Below are positions 1-8,935 of a stretch of 64,000 nucleotides of DNA, piece after piece. The notes beneath the pieces were generated by a model. The model was given only the letters and a program-made list of their open reading frames with translations, made no database searches and was not told where the DNA came from. Positions within the stretch are counted from its first letter, which is position 1. Each line of letters begins with the position of its first letter. A program made the translations under genes and the position numbers. This stretch comes from Enhygromyxa salina (lineage in GTDB: Bacteria > Myxococcota_A > Polyangia > Nannocystales > Nannocystaceae). The stretch covers positions 1 through 64,000 of the forward strand of contig NZ_JMCC02000007.1 of the NCBI RefSeq assembly GCF_000737335.2. Direction: 5' to 3'.

Positions 1-384
1 GAACGAGAGACCGAGCAGGCTCGCCCGGCGGCGGAGAGTTCTCGAGACAGAGGTTCTCGACATTCGCGCACAGTACTCCAACAGTGAATCGCCAGGAAAT
101 ACGTGGTCACCGGGATGAGCCGAGAACGACCGACGAGGTGTTCCCGGAGGTCTTGACGAGCGAGTCAGAGGCTGGTGTTGGCGTAGCTTTCTCCCACCGA
201 CCGTGACCATGAAGCAGCACGCGACCGCGTCGATGCCTGGCGCGTCGCAGACTGGTGGGTCCAGAACGCCAAAGAGCTCGCTCGATGGGGTGGTTGGGTT
301 GTGCGCGGCGTGTCGGTCGCTGGCGCTCCCTCGATGGGCTGGTTCTGCTGTGCGCGGGGGCATGTGGGCCCACACTGATCGGTA
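1..384. other. No supportable gene; short tandem duplication
   Basis: No reading frame here has a convincing start, codon usage or recognisable product. The only structure seen is a 28-bp imperfect direct repeat (281-308 and 330-357, about four mismatches, offset 49 bp) beginning CTCGATGGG, and a short palindrome GTGGGCCCAC at 364-373. It looks like decayed DNA next to the inverted-repeat element that begins at 385. Confidence 0.5.
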
Positions 385-549
385 CTAGTACCCTGCCGCA
401 GTGAATTTGATGGTTTGAGGCGCCGGGCCTGGCGTCCCTGGCGCGAAGCGAGGAAGGAGTGTGTCGGGCACACTCGACTGACGAGCGACAAAGCCAGGGG
501 CGTCAGGAACTAGCCTCAAACCATCAAATTCACTGCGGCAGGGTACTAG
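385..549. repeat. Long inverted-repeat element (MITE-like or cruciform)
   Basis: A 37-bp perfect inverted repeat has its left arm at 385-421 (starting CTAGTACCCTGCCGCAG) and its right arm at 513-549. The 91 bp between them continue to pair imperfectly: CCTGGCGTCCCTGGCG on the left matches, in reverse complement, CCTGACGCCCCTGGCT on the right. At the tip lies AGTGTG-TCGGG-CACACT. The whole piece could fold into one stem of roughly 70-80 bp. No transposase is encoded inside, so it fits a miniature inverted-repeat element or a REP-like palindrome. A bidirectional terminator is less likely because no T-tract follows. Confidence 0.7.
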
Positions 550-718
550 CGGCTATCAGACACCTTCGCGGCGCTGCGGAGGCGCTCGCCAAACCTCCGA
601 AGCGATCGATCGCGCTCGCGGATCACCTGTGCAAGTTGGCAAGACCACCCTCGAGCCCCGCACACGCCATTGTCAACTGCAACACCCGGTCATACGCGTC
701 GCAGACGGGTCTGTCAGT
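550..718. other. Non-coding stretch between inverted repeat and truncated gene
   Basis: No gene is visible. The stretch continues, without recognisable homology, the 3' part of the reverse-strand lipoprotein frame at 719-1261 and may be debris of the sequence that replaced that gene's end. Confidence 0.4.
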
Positions 719-1261
719 TTAACACACGCGTCTGCACGGCTCACAGAGGTGTCTGTCAAGCTCGGGAACGCGTGTGCGAGCGTCGCGAAGACCCATGTCA
801 GCCGCCCACGGGAATCGGTTCGGATCCAAGACCGCGAAGCAGTCGTAGCCGGACCCACACCCACAGCCGCCAATGTTGACGATCCGATCATCGAGGAGCT
901 TGCCCGATCCCTCGAGCTTCAGCGCACTCGCGAAGTTGGCGGGGACGGTTGCGATTGTCTGGCCGTCGCAGGTGCCGATGTCCGTGTCCGCAGGCGGGTC
1001 GAAGTCGCCCTCATAGCTGACCCAGTAGTAGGTGAGATCGAAGACGCCGAGCGAGGCGCCTGGCTCACCCGGGCTCGTGTCCGTGGGGTCCGTCGCGTCG
1101 GACGAGGTCGTGTCGGTCGAGGTCGTGTCATCTGTCGATGTCGAGCTCGTGTCGCTCGTGAGCCCGTCTGTCGAGGTGCCCGCCGACTCACTGTCGCCGT
1201 GGGCCGTGGCGCAGGCGAGCGGGACCCAAAAGACGAGCAAAGCGAGGGAGGCCGGCCGCAT
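719..1261 (-). CDS. Lipoprotein with Ser/Thr/Asp-rich linker, probably 3'-truncated
   Basis: Predicted 180-residue lipoprotein. The signal segment ends in the lipobox VPLAC, so Cys17 would be acylated and the protein exported to the cell envelope. Residues about 25-68 are a low-complexity Ser/Thr/Asp linker, a style shared with other lipoproteins in this window. Residues about 70-145 look like a folded domain ending in GCGCGSGYDCFAVLDPNRFPW. That arrangement resembles, from memory, the front part of 3D-domain (MltA-like) proteins of myxobacteria, in which the catalytic Asp residues would follow. Here the frame runs instead into about 35 unrelated residues and stops. A frameshift or replacement near 810-820 is therefore likely, and the gene may be a pseudogene. 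The 3D assignment is tentative. Confidence 0.5.
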   Translation of the reverse strand: MRPASLALLVFWVPLACATAHGDSESAGTSTDGLTSDTSSTSTDDTTSTDTTSSDATDPTDTSPGEPGASLGVFDLTYYWVSYEGDFDPPADTDIGTCDGQTIATVPANFASALKLEGSGKLLDDRIVNIGGCGCGSGYDCFAVLDPNRFPWAADMGLRDARTRVPELDRHLCEPCRRVC

Positions 1262-1459
1262 GTGACGAGCGTAAGCTGGTGGCTGCGATAGCTCTCAATG
1301 AGCCATGAACGCCGTTCTGTGGGACTTGGAGCCCGCGTGGGAGAACTGGAGAAACCACCAGGGTGGCTGCGACGTCCCCCCGGCGACGCCGTCCGTGATC
1401 GTTGCTTGTCCGCACGCGACGCGGCGGACTACCCTGGGACCCCCCACCGAGAAGAGAAG

Positions 1460-2071
1460 ATGAACCGACTCGCACTCCGATCCCTGGTCCTCGCGGCCAC
1501 CGCCCTCGTCTTGACCACCTCTGCCTGTGATTCGGGCGCCACCAAGGCCGATGGCAAGAAAGACGCCGCCGCAGCCGATGCAGGCAAGGCCGACGCAGAC
1601 AAGGCCGCCGCCGACAAGGCGGCCGCCGACAAGGCCGCCGCTGACGCGGCCGCCGCGGCGGGCGAGACCACTGGCGCCGAGGGCGATGGGTCCGATGACG
1701 GCGGCGAGACTGGCGAAGCAGCTCCGGCCGCTGGCGAAGAGGGCGGCGATGCGCCCCCGGCCGACGACAAGCCGGCTGGCGACACCGCCGAGAAGAAACC
1801 ACCCGCCGAGAAGGCGCCTGCCGTCGCGAAGATCGACGGCAAGCCGCTGTTCGAGAGCAAGTGCAAGTCCTGCCACGGTATTGATGGCGCGGGCGACACG
1901 ACGATCGGCAAGAAGGTCGAAATTCCCTCGTTGGTCAAGACCAAGCTTGGCCAAGGGAAGATTGTCTCGATAATCACCAACGGCGTGCCCGACACGAAGA
2001 TGAAGGGCTACAAGGACAAGCTCTCGAAGGAAGAGATCGACGCGGTCGCTACCTACGTGAAGAAGCTGTAG
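1460..2071 (+). CDS. c-type cytochrome lipoprotein
   Basis: 203-residue exported monohaem cytochrome. The ATG at 1460 is preceded by a purine-rich GAGAAGAGAAG ribosome site, and the N-terminus is a lipoprotein signal with lipobox TTSAC (Cys23). Residues about 25-120 form a flexible Ala/Lys/Asp then Glu/Gly/Pro linker. The C-terminal domain carries the haem motif CKSCH (Cys135, Cys138, His139) and a probable axial Met at 181 within DTKMKGY, followed by the usual terminal helix (EEIDAVATYVKKL). It most likely ferries electrons in the periplasm while anchored to a membrane. The linker would let the haem domain reach partners. No partner oxidase gene is adjacent. Confidence 0.9.
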   Translation: MNRLALRSLVLAATALVLTTSACDSGATKADGKKDAAAADAGKADADKAAADKAAADKAAADAAAAAGETTGAEGDGSDDGGETGEAAPAAGEEGGDAPPADDKPAGDTAEKKPPAEKAPAVAKIDGKPLFESKCKSCHGIDGAGDTTIGKKVEIPSLVKTKLGQGKIVSIITNGVPDTKMKGYKDKLSKEEIDAVATYVKKL

Positions 2072-2186
2072 TCGGCGCTTGGACGAAGGCTGCGGAGGAG
2101 ACACGCGTCGGCGGGCGCGTGTGGGCTCCGTGGCCACGTCGGCGCAGCTCTAGAACATGATGGCCGGGCGACGATTGCTTGCGTTT

Positions 2187-2228
2187 GCCTGACGCTGCCG
2201 ATCCTCGTTGGGATCGACGGCGTCAGGC
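2187..2228. terminator. Strong hairpin downstream of the cytochrome gene
   Basis: GCCTGACGC (2187-2195) pairs with GCGTCAGGC (2220-2228) and the stem continues inward through CGATCC/GGATCG with one wobble and one mismatch, giving about 15 bp around a short loop. It lies 116 bp after the cytochrome stop. No T-tract follows on the plus strand, so it may be a processing or stability structure rather than a classical intrinsic terminator. Confidence 0.45.
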
Positions 2229-2407
2229 GAAGGCCCAAGAGCGAAGGAAGCTACATTTGGTTGTCGGAACCTCCTCGATGACGAACAGCTCATGGACTTG
2301 GAGAAGCCATCAACGCCGTCGAGTGTATGCGGCAGATCCCAGGCCCGGCGCAGCTCCACATCGAAGCCATTGCTTGCGATGGGGTGGTTGAAGCAGCTTG
2401 GTTCGGG

Positions 2408-2762
2408 GTGGCTCGGATCCGGGCCAGCCTCGTTTGTGAACATCATCCGAGCACGGTGGCCCAGATTCGAGCCACCCGTGTTTGCGAACATCACCCGAGT
2501 AGGGTGGCCCAGATCCGGGCCACCCTCGGTTTTATCTGCATCATTAGATCAGAGTGGCCCAGATCCGGGCCACCCTCGTTTTATCTGCATCATTAGATCA
2601 GAGTGGCCCGAATCCGGGCCATCCTCGTTGTGCCTACATCATTGGGCCAAAGTGGCCCGGATTCGGGCCACTCTCAGTCAATCGGCGAAGTGTCATTGAG
2701 GTAGGTGGCCCGAATCTGGGCCACTTTGTTCCTCGATCAATGGTGGCCCGAATTCGGGCCAC
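2408..2762. repeat. Eight-unit tandem array with 20-bp palindromic cores
   Basis: Eight copies of a dyad core with consensus GTGGCCCRRATYCGGGCCAC start at 2408, 2456, 2504, 2554, 2603, 2652, 2705 and 2743. Spacing is 48-50 bp for the first six and 53 and 38 bp at the right end. The last core is a perfect 20-bp palindrome. Linkers between cores 3-5 are nearly identical (CTCGTTTTATCTGCATCATT), while outer linkers have diverged. This pattern indicates tandem amplification followed by drift that spared the palindromes. The array ends 66 bp before the ATG of the Rpn-like gene at 2829. It could be a clustered protein-binding site or a REP-type satellite. Confidence 0.85.
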
Positions 2763-2828
2763 TGCTGATCCTGCAAATTGCCCCCACTTCACTTGCATTC
2801 ACACACCAAGGCGTGTCATCCAAGACAC

Positions 2829-3839
2829 ATGCCTAGTCCCATTCACCAAGGCCTGCTGTATCTGGTCAAGCGCCACCCCGAGCTCGTGTTTTCGCTCGCT
2901 CGCAACTTCGATGATCCGATCCCAGATTCCTGCAAAAACTTCGAGGCGGCCGCCAACGAGCTCCCCGAACCCGCGCGCCTCGACAACATCGTCTATGCAG
3001 ACCACGTGGTCGCAGCCGTGCTCGAGCCCACCCAGACCCGCTCTGGGCGCCGAAAACCGGTCCGTGTCGCCGGTCTCGCCCTCGAGATCCAGACCTACGA
3101 CGACAAGCGCAAGTACTACACCTGGCTCAGCTACGCCGCAGGTGTCCGCCGCCTGTTCGAGTGCCGCGGATGGACAATGGTGTTCGCGCCGGATCCCGGG
3201 GTTCGACGTCGCGCCCAGAATATGTTCTTGAAAGAACCCCGCGCATCACCGTGGTTTGTTGATCCAAGTATGTTGCCACCCATTACACAATGGCAACTTG
3301 CGCTCGCCGACATTCCCCTTGCCGTGCTCACATCAGTGTTTCAGGCACGATCAGAGCACGCTGTGCCTTGTGCATGTGCCACTCTCGAAGCGCTCGCCAA
3401 ATCGGACCTGGATTTTGACGAACGTCGGATCTATCATGACCTCGTGCTCGCCAGTCTGAAACAAGAACAGCTCGATCGAATCCCGCAAGAGATTCGGGAC
3501 ATTGACGAAGCGGACCCGCTCGGCCCCATGGAGCTGACCGGCGCTTACTACGTCCGCGGCCATCGGGAAGGCCGCGACGCCGGCCTCGAAGAAGGCGTTC
3601 AAAAGGGTCGTGAAGAGGGGCTACAAGAAGGCGTCCAAAAAGGCGTCCAAAAAGGCCTGCAACTCAAAGCGCGCCAAGTACTACAGCGTGTGCTCCGCCG
3701 CCGTGGCCTCGAACTCGATGACCTTCGGCAACAGCAGATCGAACGCTGCACCGATCTCACGCTGCTCGAGCACTGGCTCGATCAAGCGTTGACCGCCCGC
3801 ACACTCGCCGAGGTCTTCGACCCGCCCTCACCTGGCTGA
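2829..3839 (+). CDS. Rpn-like / PD-(D/E)XK nuclease-family protein
   Basis: 336-residue protein beginning MPSPIHQGLL. The first about 220 residues look like the Rpn/transposase_31 and DUF4351-type nuclease fold: an Asp in YADHVV (residue 58) and a catalytic-type E-x-Q in LALEIQ (Glu86, Gln88) followed by a Tyr/Trp-rich helix. Residues about 245-290 are tandem EG/KG units (EEGVQKGREEGLQEG), the charged spacer typical of these proteins, and the C-terminus is a helical tail. Family members act in recombination-promoting or defence-associated DNA cleavage, but the substrate here is unknown. The ATG at 2829 is chosen because upstream in-frame codons lack family-like sequence. The palindromic array lies directly upstream. 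Compared with bacterial PD-(D/E)XK enzymes, Gln replaces Lys, which is common in the group. Confidence 0.65.
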   Translation: MPSPIHQGLLYLVKRHPELVFSLARNFDDPIPDSCKNFEAAANELPEPARLDNIVYADHVVAAVLEPTQTRSGRRKPVRVAGLALEIQTYDDKRKYYTWLSYAAGVRRLFECRGWTMVFAPDPGVRRRAQNMFLKEPRASPWFVDPSMLPPITQWQLALADIPLAVLTSVFQARSEHAVPCACATLEALAKSDLDFDERRIYHDLVLASLKQEQLDRIPQEIRDIDEADPLGPMELTGAYYVRGHREGRDAGLEEGVQKGREEGLQEGVQKGVQKGLQLKARQVLQRVLRRRGLELDDLRQQQIERCTDLTLLEHWLDQALTARTLAEVFDPPSPG

Positions 3840-3865
3840 GAGGCTGAGAGGCTGAGAGGCTGAGC
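3834..3865. repeat. 8-bp microsatellite over the stop codon
   Basis: Four copies of GGCTGAGA/C follow each other and include the TGA stop of the Rpn-like gene. A slippage-prone short tandem repeat; each unit brings its own TGA, so copy changes would not extend the protein much. Confidence 0.7.
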
Positions 3866-4002
3866 GGCTTAGCTCACAGCGTTGGCCGGAGCACAGGCGC
3901 GTTGTTGGCGACACATCGGGCAACGACGAGGCGGTCGCACCCACGGTCGAGGCGCGGCCATGGCACCAGACCAGCTCACCAGAATGTCCTAAACTGCGTG
4001 CC

Positions 4003-4491
4003 GTGACCGAGCTACCTCAGCTTCCCGCTTCCACTGTCGACGAGCTCAACGCGATCCGTGGTGGCTTCAACCAGCTGATCGGCCTGCGCTTCGTGAGCGC
4101 CAGCTACGACGAGGTCGTCGCCGAGCTCGAGCTCGACTCGACCCATCTCCAACCGTACGGGCTCGTGCACGGCGGGGTGTACTCGTCAATGGTCGAGACG
4201 CTCGCGTCGGTTGGCGCGGCGCTCAACCTCGAGCCGCTGGGTCGGCACACGGTCGGGCTCGACAACCACACCTCGTTCTTGCGGGCTGTGCGGTCCGGTG
4301 CCTTGGTCGGTCGTGCCCGGCCGCTGGCTCGTGGTCGGCGCACCCAGGTGTGGGAGGTCAACATCACGCACGAGGGGGAGCTTGTCGCGACGGGTCGGGT
4401 GCGCCTGCTGGGGATTGAAAAGGGCAGCACGGTCGCAGGCGAAGTGGTGACGGTCACGTCCGGTAACGGCGCGCTTCCAAAGTCCATGTAA
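4003..4491 (+). CDS. PaaI-type hotdog thioesterase
   Basis: 162-residue protein with GTG start. The core has the hotdog-fold PaaI/YbgC features: the G-L-V-H-G-G-V segment (YGLVHGGVYSSMVETLAS), in which the short HGG turn sits before the long central helix, and the strand pairs NHTSFLRAV and GRARPLARGRRTQVWEV. Such enzymes hydrolyse acyl-CoA thioesters, often of phenylacetyl or short/medium acyl groups, in the cytoplasm. The substrate cannot be read from sequence. The efflux adaptor gene follows within a few bases to some 45 bases depending on its start, so co-transcription is probable, though no functional link is evident. Confidence 0.8.
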   Translation: MTELPQLPASTVDELNAIRGGFNQLIGLRFVSASYDEVVAELELDSTHLQPYGLVHGGVYSSMVETLASVGAALNLEPLGRHTVGLDNHTSFLRAVRSGALVGRARPLARGRRTQVWEVNITHEGELVATGRVRLLGIEKGSTVAGEVVTVTSGNGALPKSM

Positions 4492-4536
4492 CGTGGGTTG
4501 CAATGCCGCGTAGAGGGCGACACAACTGCCCCCGAC

Positions 4537-5709
4537 GTGCCAAGCCTGCGAATTGCGCTGACTGCTACGCTGATCCTGCTTGCAATGACGAGCGCGGTCG
4601 GCTGCGGTGTAGATGAGACGCCCGCGACCCAACAAGAGCAGCCGCCTGCTCCCGTCGAGGTCGCGTCGGCTCGTTCTGGGCAGCTGGTCGACGAGTGGGT
4701 GTTCATCGGCGAGGTCCGCTCGTTGCGCTCGGCCCAGCTCGCGCTGGGGGCCGGCGGTGAGATCGTGATGATCGAGGTGCGCGAGGGCGATCGGGTCGAG
4801 GCCGGCGCGCTGTTGGTCGAGATCGACAAGCGCCAGGCCAGCGCGCAGCTCTCGGCCGCGGTGTCGAGCCGACGCGAGAGCGAGCGTGAGCTGGACCAGG
4901 CCCGCCGCGAGGCAGACCGCGCGACTGCGCTGGGCGACGAGATCGTCCCCAGCGAGGAGATCGAGCGGCAAGGTGCGCGCGCGGACACCCTCGAGGCTCG
5001 CAAGCGTCGACTGGCCGCAGAGATCCGCGCAGCCCAAGCGCAGCTGTCCGACTATAAGCTCGCGGCTCCGTTCGCGGGCGTCGTCTCGGCCCGCTACGCC
5101 GATCTCGGCCAATGGCTCAACGCTGGGGAGACGGTGCTCGAGTTGGTAGCGACCGACGATCTCGAGATCCTCGTCGACGTCCGCCCCGAGCTCGCGTCGC
5201 ATCTTCAGGTAGGCACGGATGTCGTCCTGCGCCCGGCGGGTGGGTTGCTGGGTGTTGGCACCCACGGGCCCGCGACGGGTGCGGCCGAGGTGCTCGCGGT
5301 GGTTCCCTCGCTCGATCGTGGCACCCGTACGCTCAAGGTTCGGCTGCGGCCGAGTGAAGCGCGGGCATGGTTGCTGCCTGGCGCGCCCGTCGACGTGGGC
5401 TTCGCTGTCCAGCATCAGACCGGTGAGCCGGGTCCGGCCGCGGACGCGGTGATCGTGCCCCGCGATGCCCTGGTGCTCGGGGCGATCGACACGCGCGTCG
5501 TCGTCGTCGTTGAAGGCAGCACGAGGTCGGTCTCCGTCGAGATCCTGGCCAGCACCGCCGACGAGGCGTTGGTGCTTGGCGAGGGCTTGGCGGCCGGCGC
5601 GGTCGTCGTGACCCGCGGGAACGAGCGCCTGCGACCCGGACAGGCGGTGCGAGCGATCAACGCAGACGGCGGTGACGCGGGCGCGGCTGATGAAGGGCCG
5701 GCCTCGTGA
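4537..5709 (+). CDS. RND efflux periplasmic adaptor (membrane fusion protein)
   Basis: Adaptor subunit that bridges an inner-membrane RND pump to an outer-membrane channel. From the GTG at 4537 the product is 390 residues with a lipoprotein signal and lipobox SAVGC (Cys23). An in-frame TTG at 4498 would add 13 residues before the signal and is less likely. The order is typical: first half of the lipoyl domain (EIVMIEVREGDRVEAGALLVEIDKRQA), an alpha-hairpin rich in Glu/Arg/Ala, the second lipoyl half (LAAPFAGVVSARYADLGQWL), then beta-barrel and membrane-proximal domains with GTRTLKVRLRP. Its stop overlaps the GTG of the pump gene, so the pair is translationally coupled. No outer-membrane TolC-like gene is adjacent. 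Confidence 0.9.
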   Translation: MPSLRIALTATLILLAMTSAVGCGVDETPATQQEQPPAPVEVASARSGQLVDEWVFIGEVRSLRSAQLALGAGGEIVMIEVREGDRVEAGALLVEIDKRQASAQLSAAVSSRRESERELDQARREADRATALGDEIVPSEEIERQGARADTLEARKRRLAAEIRAAQAQLSDYKLAAPFAGVVSARYADLGQWLNAGETVLELVATDDLEILVDVRPELASHLQVGTDVVLRPAGGLLGVGTHGPATGAAEVLAVVPSLDRGTRTLKVRLRPSEARAWLLPGAPVDVGFAVQHQTGEPGPAADAVIVPRDALVLGAIDTRVVVVVEGSTRSVSVEILASTADEALVLGEGLAAGAVVVTRGNERLRPGQAVRAINADGGDAGAADEGPAS

Positions 5710-8700
5710 GCGAGCCGTCCTCGTCACCCTCGGCCGCGCCCAGCGCGAACTCGCTGCTCGCAACCATCATCGGGCGGCCGGTGACCGTGAGCGTGGGCCT
5801 GATCTTGGTGGTCCTCGCCGGGCTGCTGTCGATCGCCCGACTGCCGATCCAGCTCACCCCCGACGTGATGATCCCCTCGGTCACGGTGACCACGAGCTGG
5901 CCGGGCTCGAGCCCCGCCGAGGTCGAGGCCGAGCTGCTCGAGGATCAAGAAGAGGCGCTCAAGTCCGTCGTTGGCCTGACGCGCATGGAGTCCGAGGCCA
6001 AGCCCGACCAGGCTCAGATCACGCTCGAGTTCGAGGTTGGCACGGATCTCGACGTCGCGTTGGTGCGGGTCTCGAACGCGCTGACCGAGGTCGCTTCGTA
6101 TCCCGAGGCCGCGGATCAACCCGTGGTCGCAACAGCAAGCAGCTCGGGCCCGCCACTGTCGATCATCGCCATTCGGGCCCCACCTGGCGAGACCAACAAA
6201 GACAAGCAAGCGGTCGCGCAGTATCGGACCTGGGTCGAGGACGACATCCTGCCGCGCTTCGAACGGATCCCGGGCGTCGCCAGCATCCGTCACATTGGTG
6301 GGCGTGACACCGAAGTTCACATTGACCTCGACGCGGGCGAGCTCGCGGCGCGCAACATTCGGATCTCCACGGTCGCCGAGCGCGTGCGCGGTGAGCTGGT
6401 CGACGTGTCGGCTGGTGACGTCACGCTTGGCAAGCGCCGGCTGCTGGTCCGCACGCTCCTGACCCCCAGCGAGGCCAAGCAGCTCGAGCAGGTCGTGATC
6501 GGGGCCGGCGCAGGCGGGACCCCGATCCTACTGGGCGACGTGGCCAGCGTGACGGTCGCGCTGCGCAAGCCCTTCGGCGTGGCGATGACCGACGATCGTC
6601 CGTCCATGGTGTTGCTCTTGTTCCGCGAGGCCGGGTCCAACGTGCTCGAGGTCTCGCAGCAGATCCGCGACACCGTTGACGAGCTGCAGCTCGAGAAGAT
6701 GGGCCCCGAGGGGCTCACGATCGAGGTCCTCGACGATCAGACGGACTACATTCAGGGCGCGCTGGGGCTGGTCCGCCAGAACCTGGTGATCGGCAGCGGC
6801 CTGGCGATCCTGGTCTTGTGGTTGTTCCTGCGCAGCGTTGGCTCGGCCGGGTTGATCGGCCTGTCGATCCCCGTGTGTGTGTTTGGGACCGCGCTGGGCA
6901 TGGCGGTGCTCGGGCGCACCGTCAACGTGGTCTCGCTGGCCGGCACCGCGTTCGCGGTAGGCATGGTCGTCGACAACTCGATCGTGGTGCTCGAGAGCAT
7001 CGAGACGTGGCGCGAGCGCGTCGACACCATGTCCGAGGCCGCGCTGCGCGGGGTGGGTGAGGTCTGGGGCGCGCTGGTGGCCAGCACCGCCACGACCGCC
7101 GCCGTGTTCATCCCGGTGATCCTGTGGCAGGACGAGGTTGGCGAGCTGCTGCGCGACGTGGCGGCGGCGATCTCGGTCGCGGTGGTGGTGTCGCTGGTGG
7201 TCTCGGTGTTGGCGATCCCCAGCTTGGCGGCGCGCTTCTTGAAGACCAAGGCCGAGCGCGCGCGCGCGGGCGGTGGCGAGCCGCCCACCACGGTGGACGA
7301 GACCGGCGGATTGGGCCAGCGCATGCGCGCGCTGGTCGGGCGCCAGGTCGCGTGGCTCACGGCCAACTCGATGCGCGCGCTCGCGGTGTTCGTGGCGGCC
7401 GTCGGCGCTTCGGTCACGCTGGGCCTGTTGTTGCTCCCGCCAATGGAGTACCTGCCAACCGGCAACCGCAACTTGGTGTTTGGCATCATCACGCCGCCGC
7501 CCGGCTACTCGATCCCGGAGGTCGAGCAGATCGGCGAGCAGTTTCAGACCACCATCCGCGAGCACATCAACGTCGAAAAGGACGGCGTCCCGGCGATCCG
7601 GCGCAGCTTCTTCGTGGGTGATCCCAACCAGGTCTTCTGCGGCGCGGCGGCGGTTGACGAGACCCGCGCGAACGAGCTGGCGGGCTTTTATCGGCAGGTC
7701 CAAGCCGGGGTGCCGGGCACCTACGCGTTCGCCAGCCAGGCCTCGCTGTTCGCCAACCGGCTCGGGGGCGGTCGCGCGGTCGAGGTCGATCTCTCGGGCT
7801 CGGATCTACGCGAGCTCGTGGGCGCTGGGCTGGCGTTGATGGGGGCGATCCGCGAGGACATCCCGGGTGTCCAGCTGCGGCCGATCCCCTCGCTCGAGCT
7901 TGGCGCCCCGGAGCTGCAGGTGACCCCCAACCGCGGTGAGACGGCGAGCCTGCGCATGGGCGGCGCCGAGCTTGGCCAGGCCGTCGACACCTTGGTCGAT
8001 GGCTCGATCATCGGCGAGTGGGGCAAAGAAGGCGAGTCCAAGATCGACGTGGTCCTGCGTGCGCTGGTGGCTCGCGCGCCCGGCGGTGACGCGGATCAGC
8101 TGACACCGAACGAGCTCGCCGCGGCGCCGGTCACCACGCCGACGGGTCAGGTGGTCCCGCTCGGGACCCTCGCGCAGATCCACGAGCGGCTTGGGCCCAC
8201 GCAGATCCGCCGGATCGAGCGCTCGCGCTCGATCACCTTGCAGGTCACCCCTCCTGAGGATCTCGCGCTCGAGTCCGCGATGCAGCTGATCCGCACGCGC
8301 GTGGACCAGATGCAGCAGAGCGAGGCGATACCCGCTGGCGTGGGCGTTAAATTGTCGGGCACGGCCGGCAAGCTCGAGCAGACCAAGGGCCGCTTCGCGG
8401 AGGTGTTGCTGCTCGCCGTGGTGATCTCGTATCTGCTGCTCGCGGCCTTGTTCGAGGACTTCATCGCGCCCCTGGCCGTGCTCGTGACCGTGCCCTTGGC
8501 CGGCGCGGGCGGGGTGTTTGGCCTGTTGATCGTCGATCGCTTCTTGGGTGATCAGCCCTTCGACTTGATGACCGCGATGGGCTTCCTGATCTTGATCGGG
8601 GTCGTGGTCAACAATGCGATCTTGGTCGTCGACGGCGCGCTGGCGCGACTGCGCGAGGGCAGCCCGCTCGCGCTCGCGGTCCCCGGCGCCGTCGAAGCGC

Positions 8701-8900
8701 GGGTCCGGCCGATCTTCATGAGCGCCCTGACGTCGCTGGCCGGGTTGGTGCCCATGGTCGTGTTCCCGGGCTCTGGCTCCGAGCTGTATCGCGGCGTTGG
8801 GGCGGTCGTGTTGGGCGGATTGGCGCTGTCGACGGTGCTCACGCTCTACGTGGTGCCGTGCGCGTTCAAGCTGGTGTGGCGTCTGCGAGGGGGTCGCTGA
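5706..8900 (+). CDS. RND-family efflux pump permease (AcrB/MdtB-like)
   Basis: 1064-residue inner-membrane transporter of the hydrophobe/amphiphile efflux (HAE) RND type. It shows the N-terminal helix with IIGRPVTVSVGLILVVLAG, the porter signature following IQLTPDVMIPSVTVTTSWPGSSPAEVE, and the two sets of membrane helices. Helix 4 has the proton-relay GMVVDNSIVVLE segment and helix 10 region the matching GVVVNNAILVVDGA. It exchanges protons for toxic compounds, trimerises, and works with the adaptor just upstream, with which it shares four bases (GTGA). Length is normal for the family. The C-terminal cytoplasmic tail is short. The substrate cannot be assigned; the sequence is nearer to multidrug than to heavy-metal members because the CusA methionine series was not seen. 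Confidence 0.93.
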   Translation: MSEPSSSPSAAPSANSLLATIIGRPVTVSVGLILVVLAGLLSIARLPIQLTPDVMIPSVTVTTSWPGSSPAEVEAELLEDQEEALKSVVGLTRMESEAKPDQAQITLEFEVGTDLDVALVRVSNALTEVASYPEAADQPVVATASSSGPPLSIIAIRAPPGETNKDKQAVAQYRTWVEDDILPRFERIPGVASIRHIGGRDTEVHIDLDAGELAARNIRISTVAERVRGELVDVSAGDVTLGKRRLLVRTLLTPSEAKQLEQVVIGAGAGGTPILLGDVASVTVALRKPFGVAMTDDRPSMVLLLFREAGSNVLEVSQQIRDTVDELQLEKMGPEGLTIEVLDDQTDYIQGALGLVRQNLVIGSGLAILVLWLFLRSVGSAGLIGLSIPVCVFGTALGMAVLGRTVNVVSLAGTAFAVGMVVDNSIVVLESIETWRERVDTMSEAALRGVGEVWGALVASTATTAAVFIPVILWQDEVGELLRDVAAAISVAVVVSLVVSVLAIPSLAARFLKTKAERARAGGGEPPTTVDETGGLGQRMRALVGRQVAWLTANSMRALAVFVAAVGASVTLGLLLLPPMEYLPTGNRNLVFGIITPPPGYSIPEVEQIGEQFQTTIREHINVEKDGVPAIRRSFFVGDPNQVFCGAAAVDETRANELAGFYRQVQAGVPGTYAFASQASLFANRLGGGRAVEVDLSGSDLRELVGAGLALMGAIREDIPGVQLRPIPSLELGAPELQVTPNRGETASLRMGGAELGQAVDTLVDGSIIGEWGKEGESKIDVVLRALVARAPGGDADQLTPNELAAAPVTTPTGQVVPLGTLAQIHERLGPTQIRRIERSRSITLQVTPPEDLALESAMQLIRTRVDQMQQSEAIPAGVGVKLSGTAGKLEQTKGRFAEVLLLAVVISYLLLAALFEDFIAPLAVLVTVPLAGAGGVFGLLIVDRFLGDQPFDLMTAMGFLILIGVVVNNAILVVDGALARLREGSPLALAVPGAVEARVRPIFMSALTSLAGLVPMVVFPGSGSELYRGVGAVVLGGLALSTVLTLYVVPCAFKLVWRLRGGR

Positions 8901-8935
8901 GGCCGTGCGCGACCGGGTGCTTGGCGATCAGCTGA

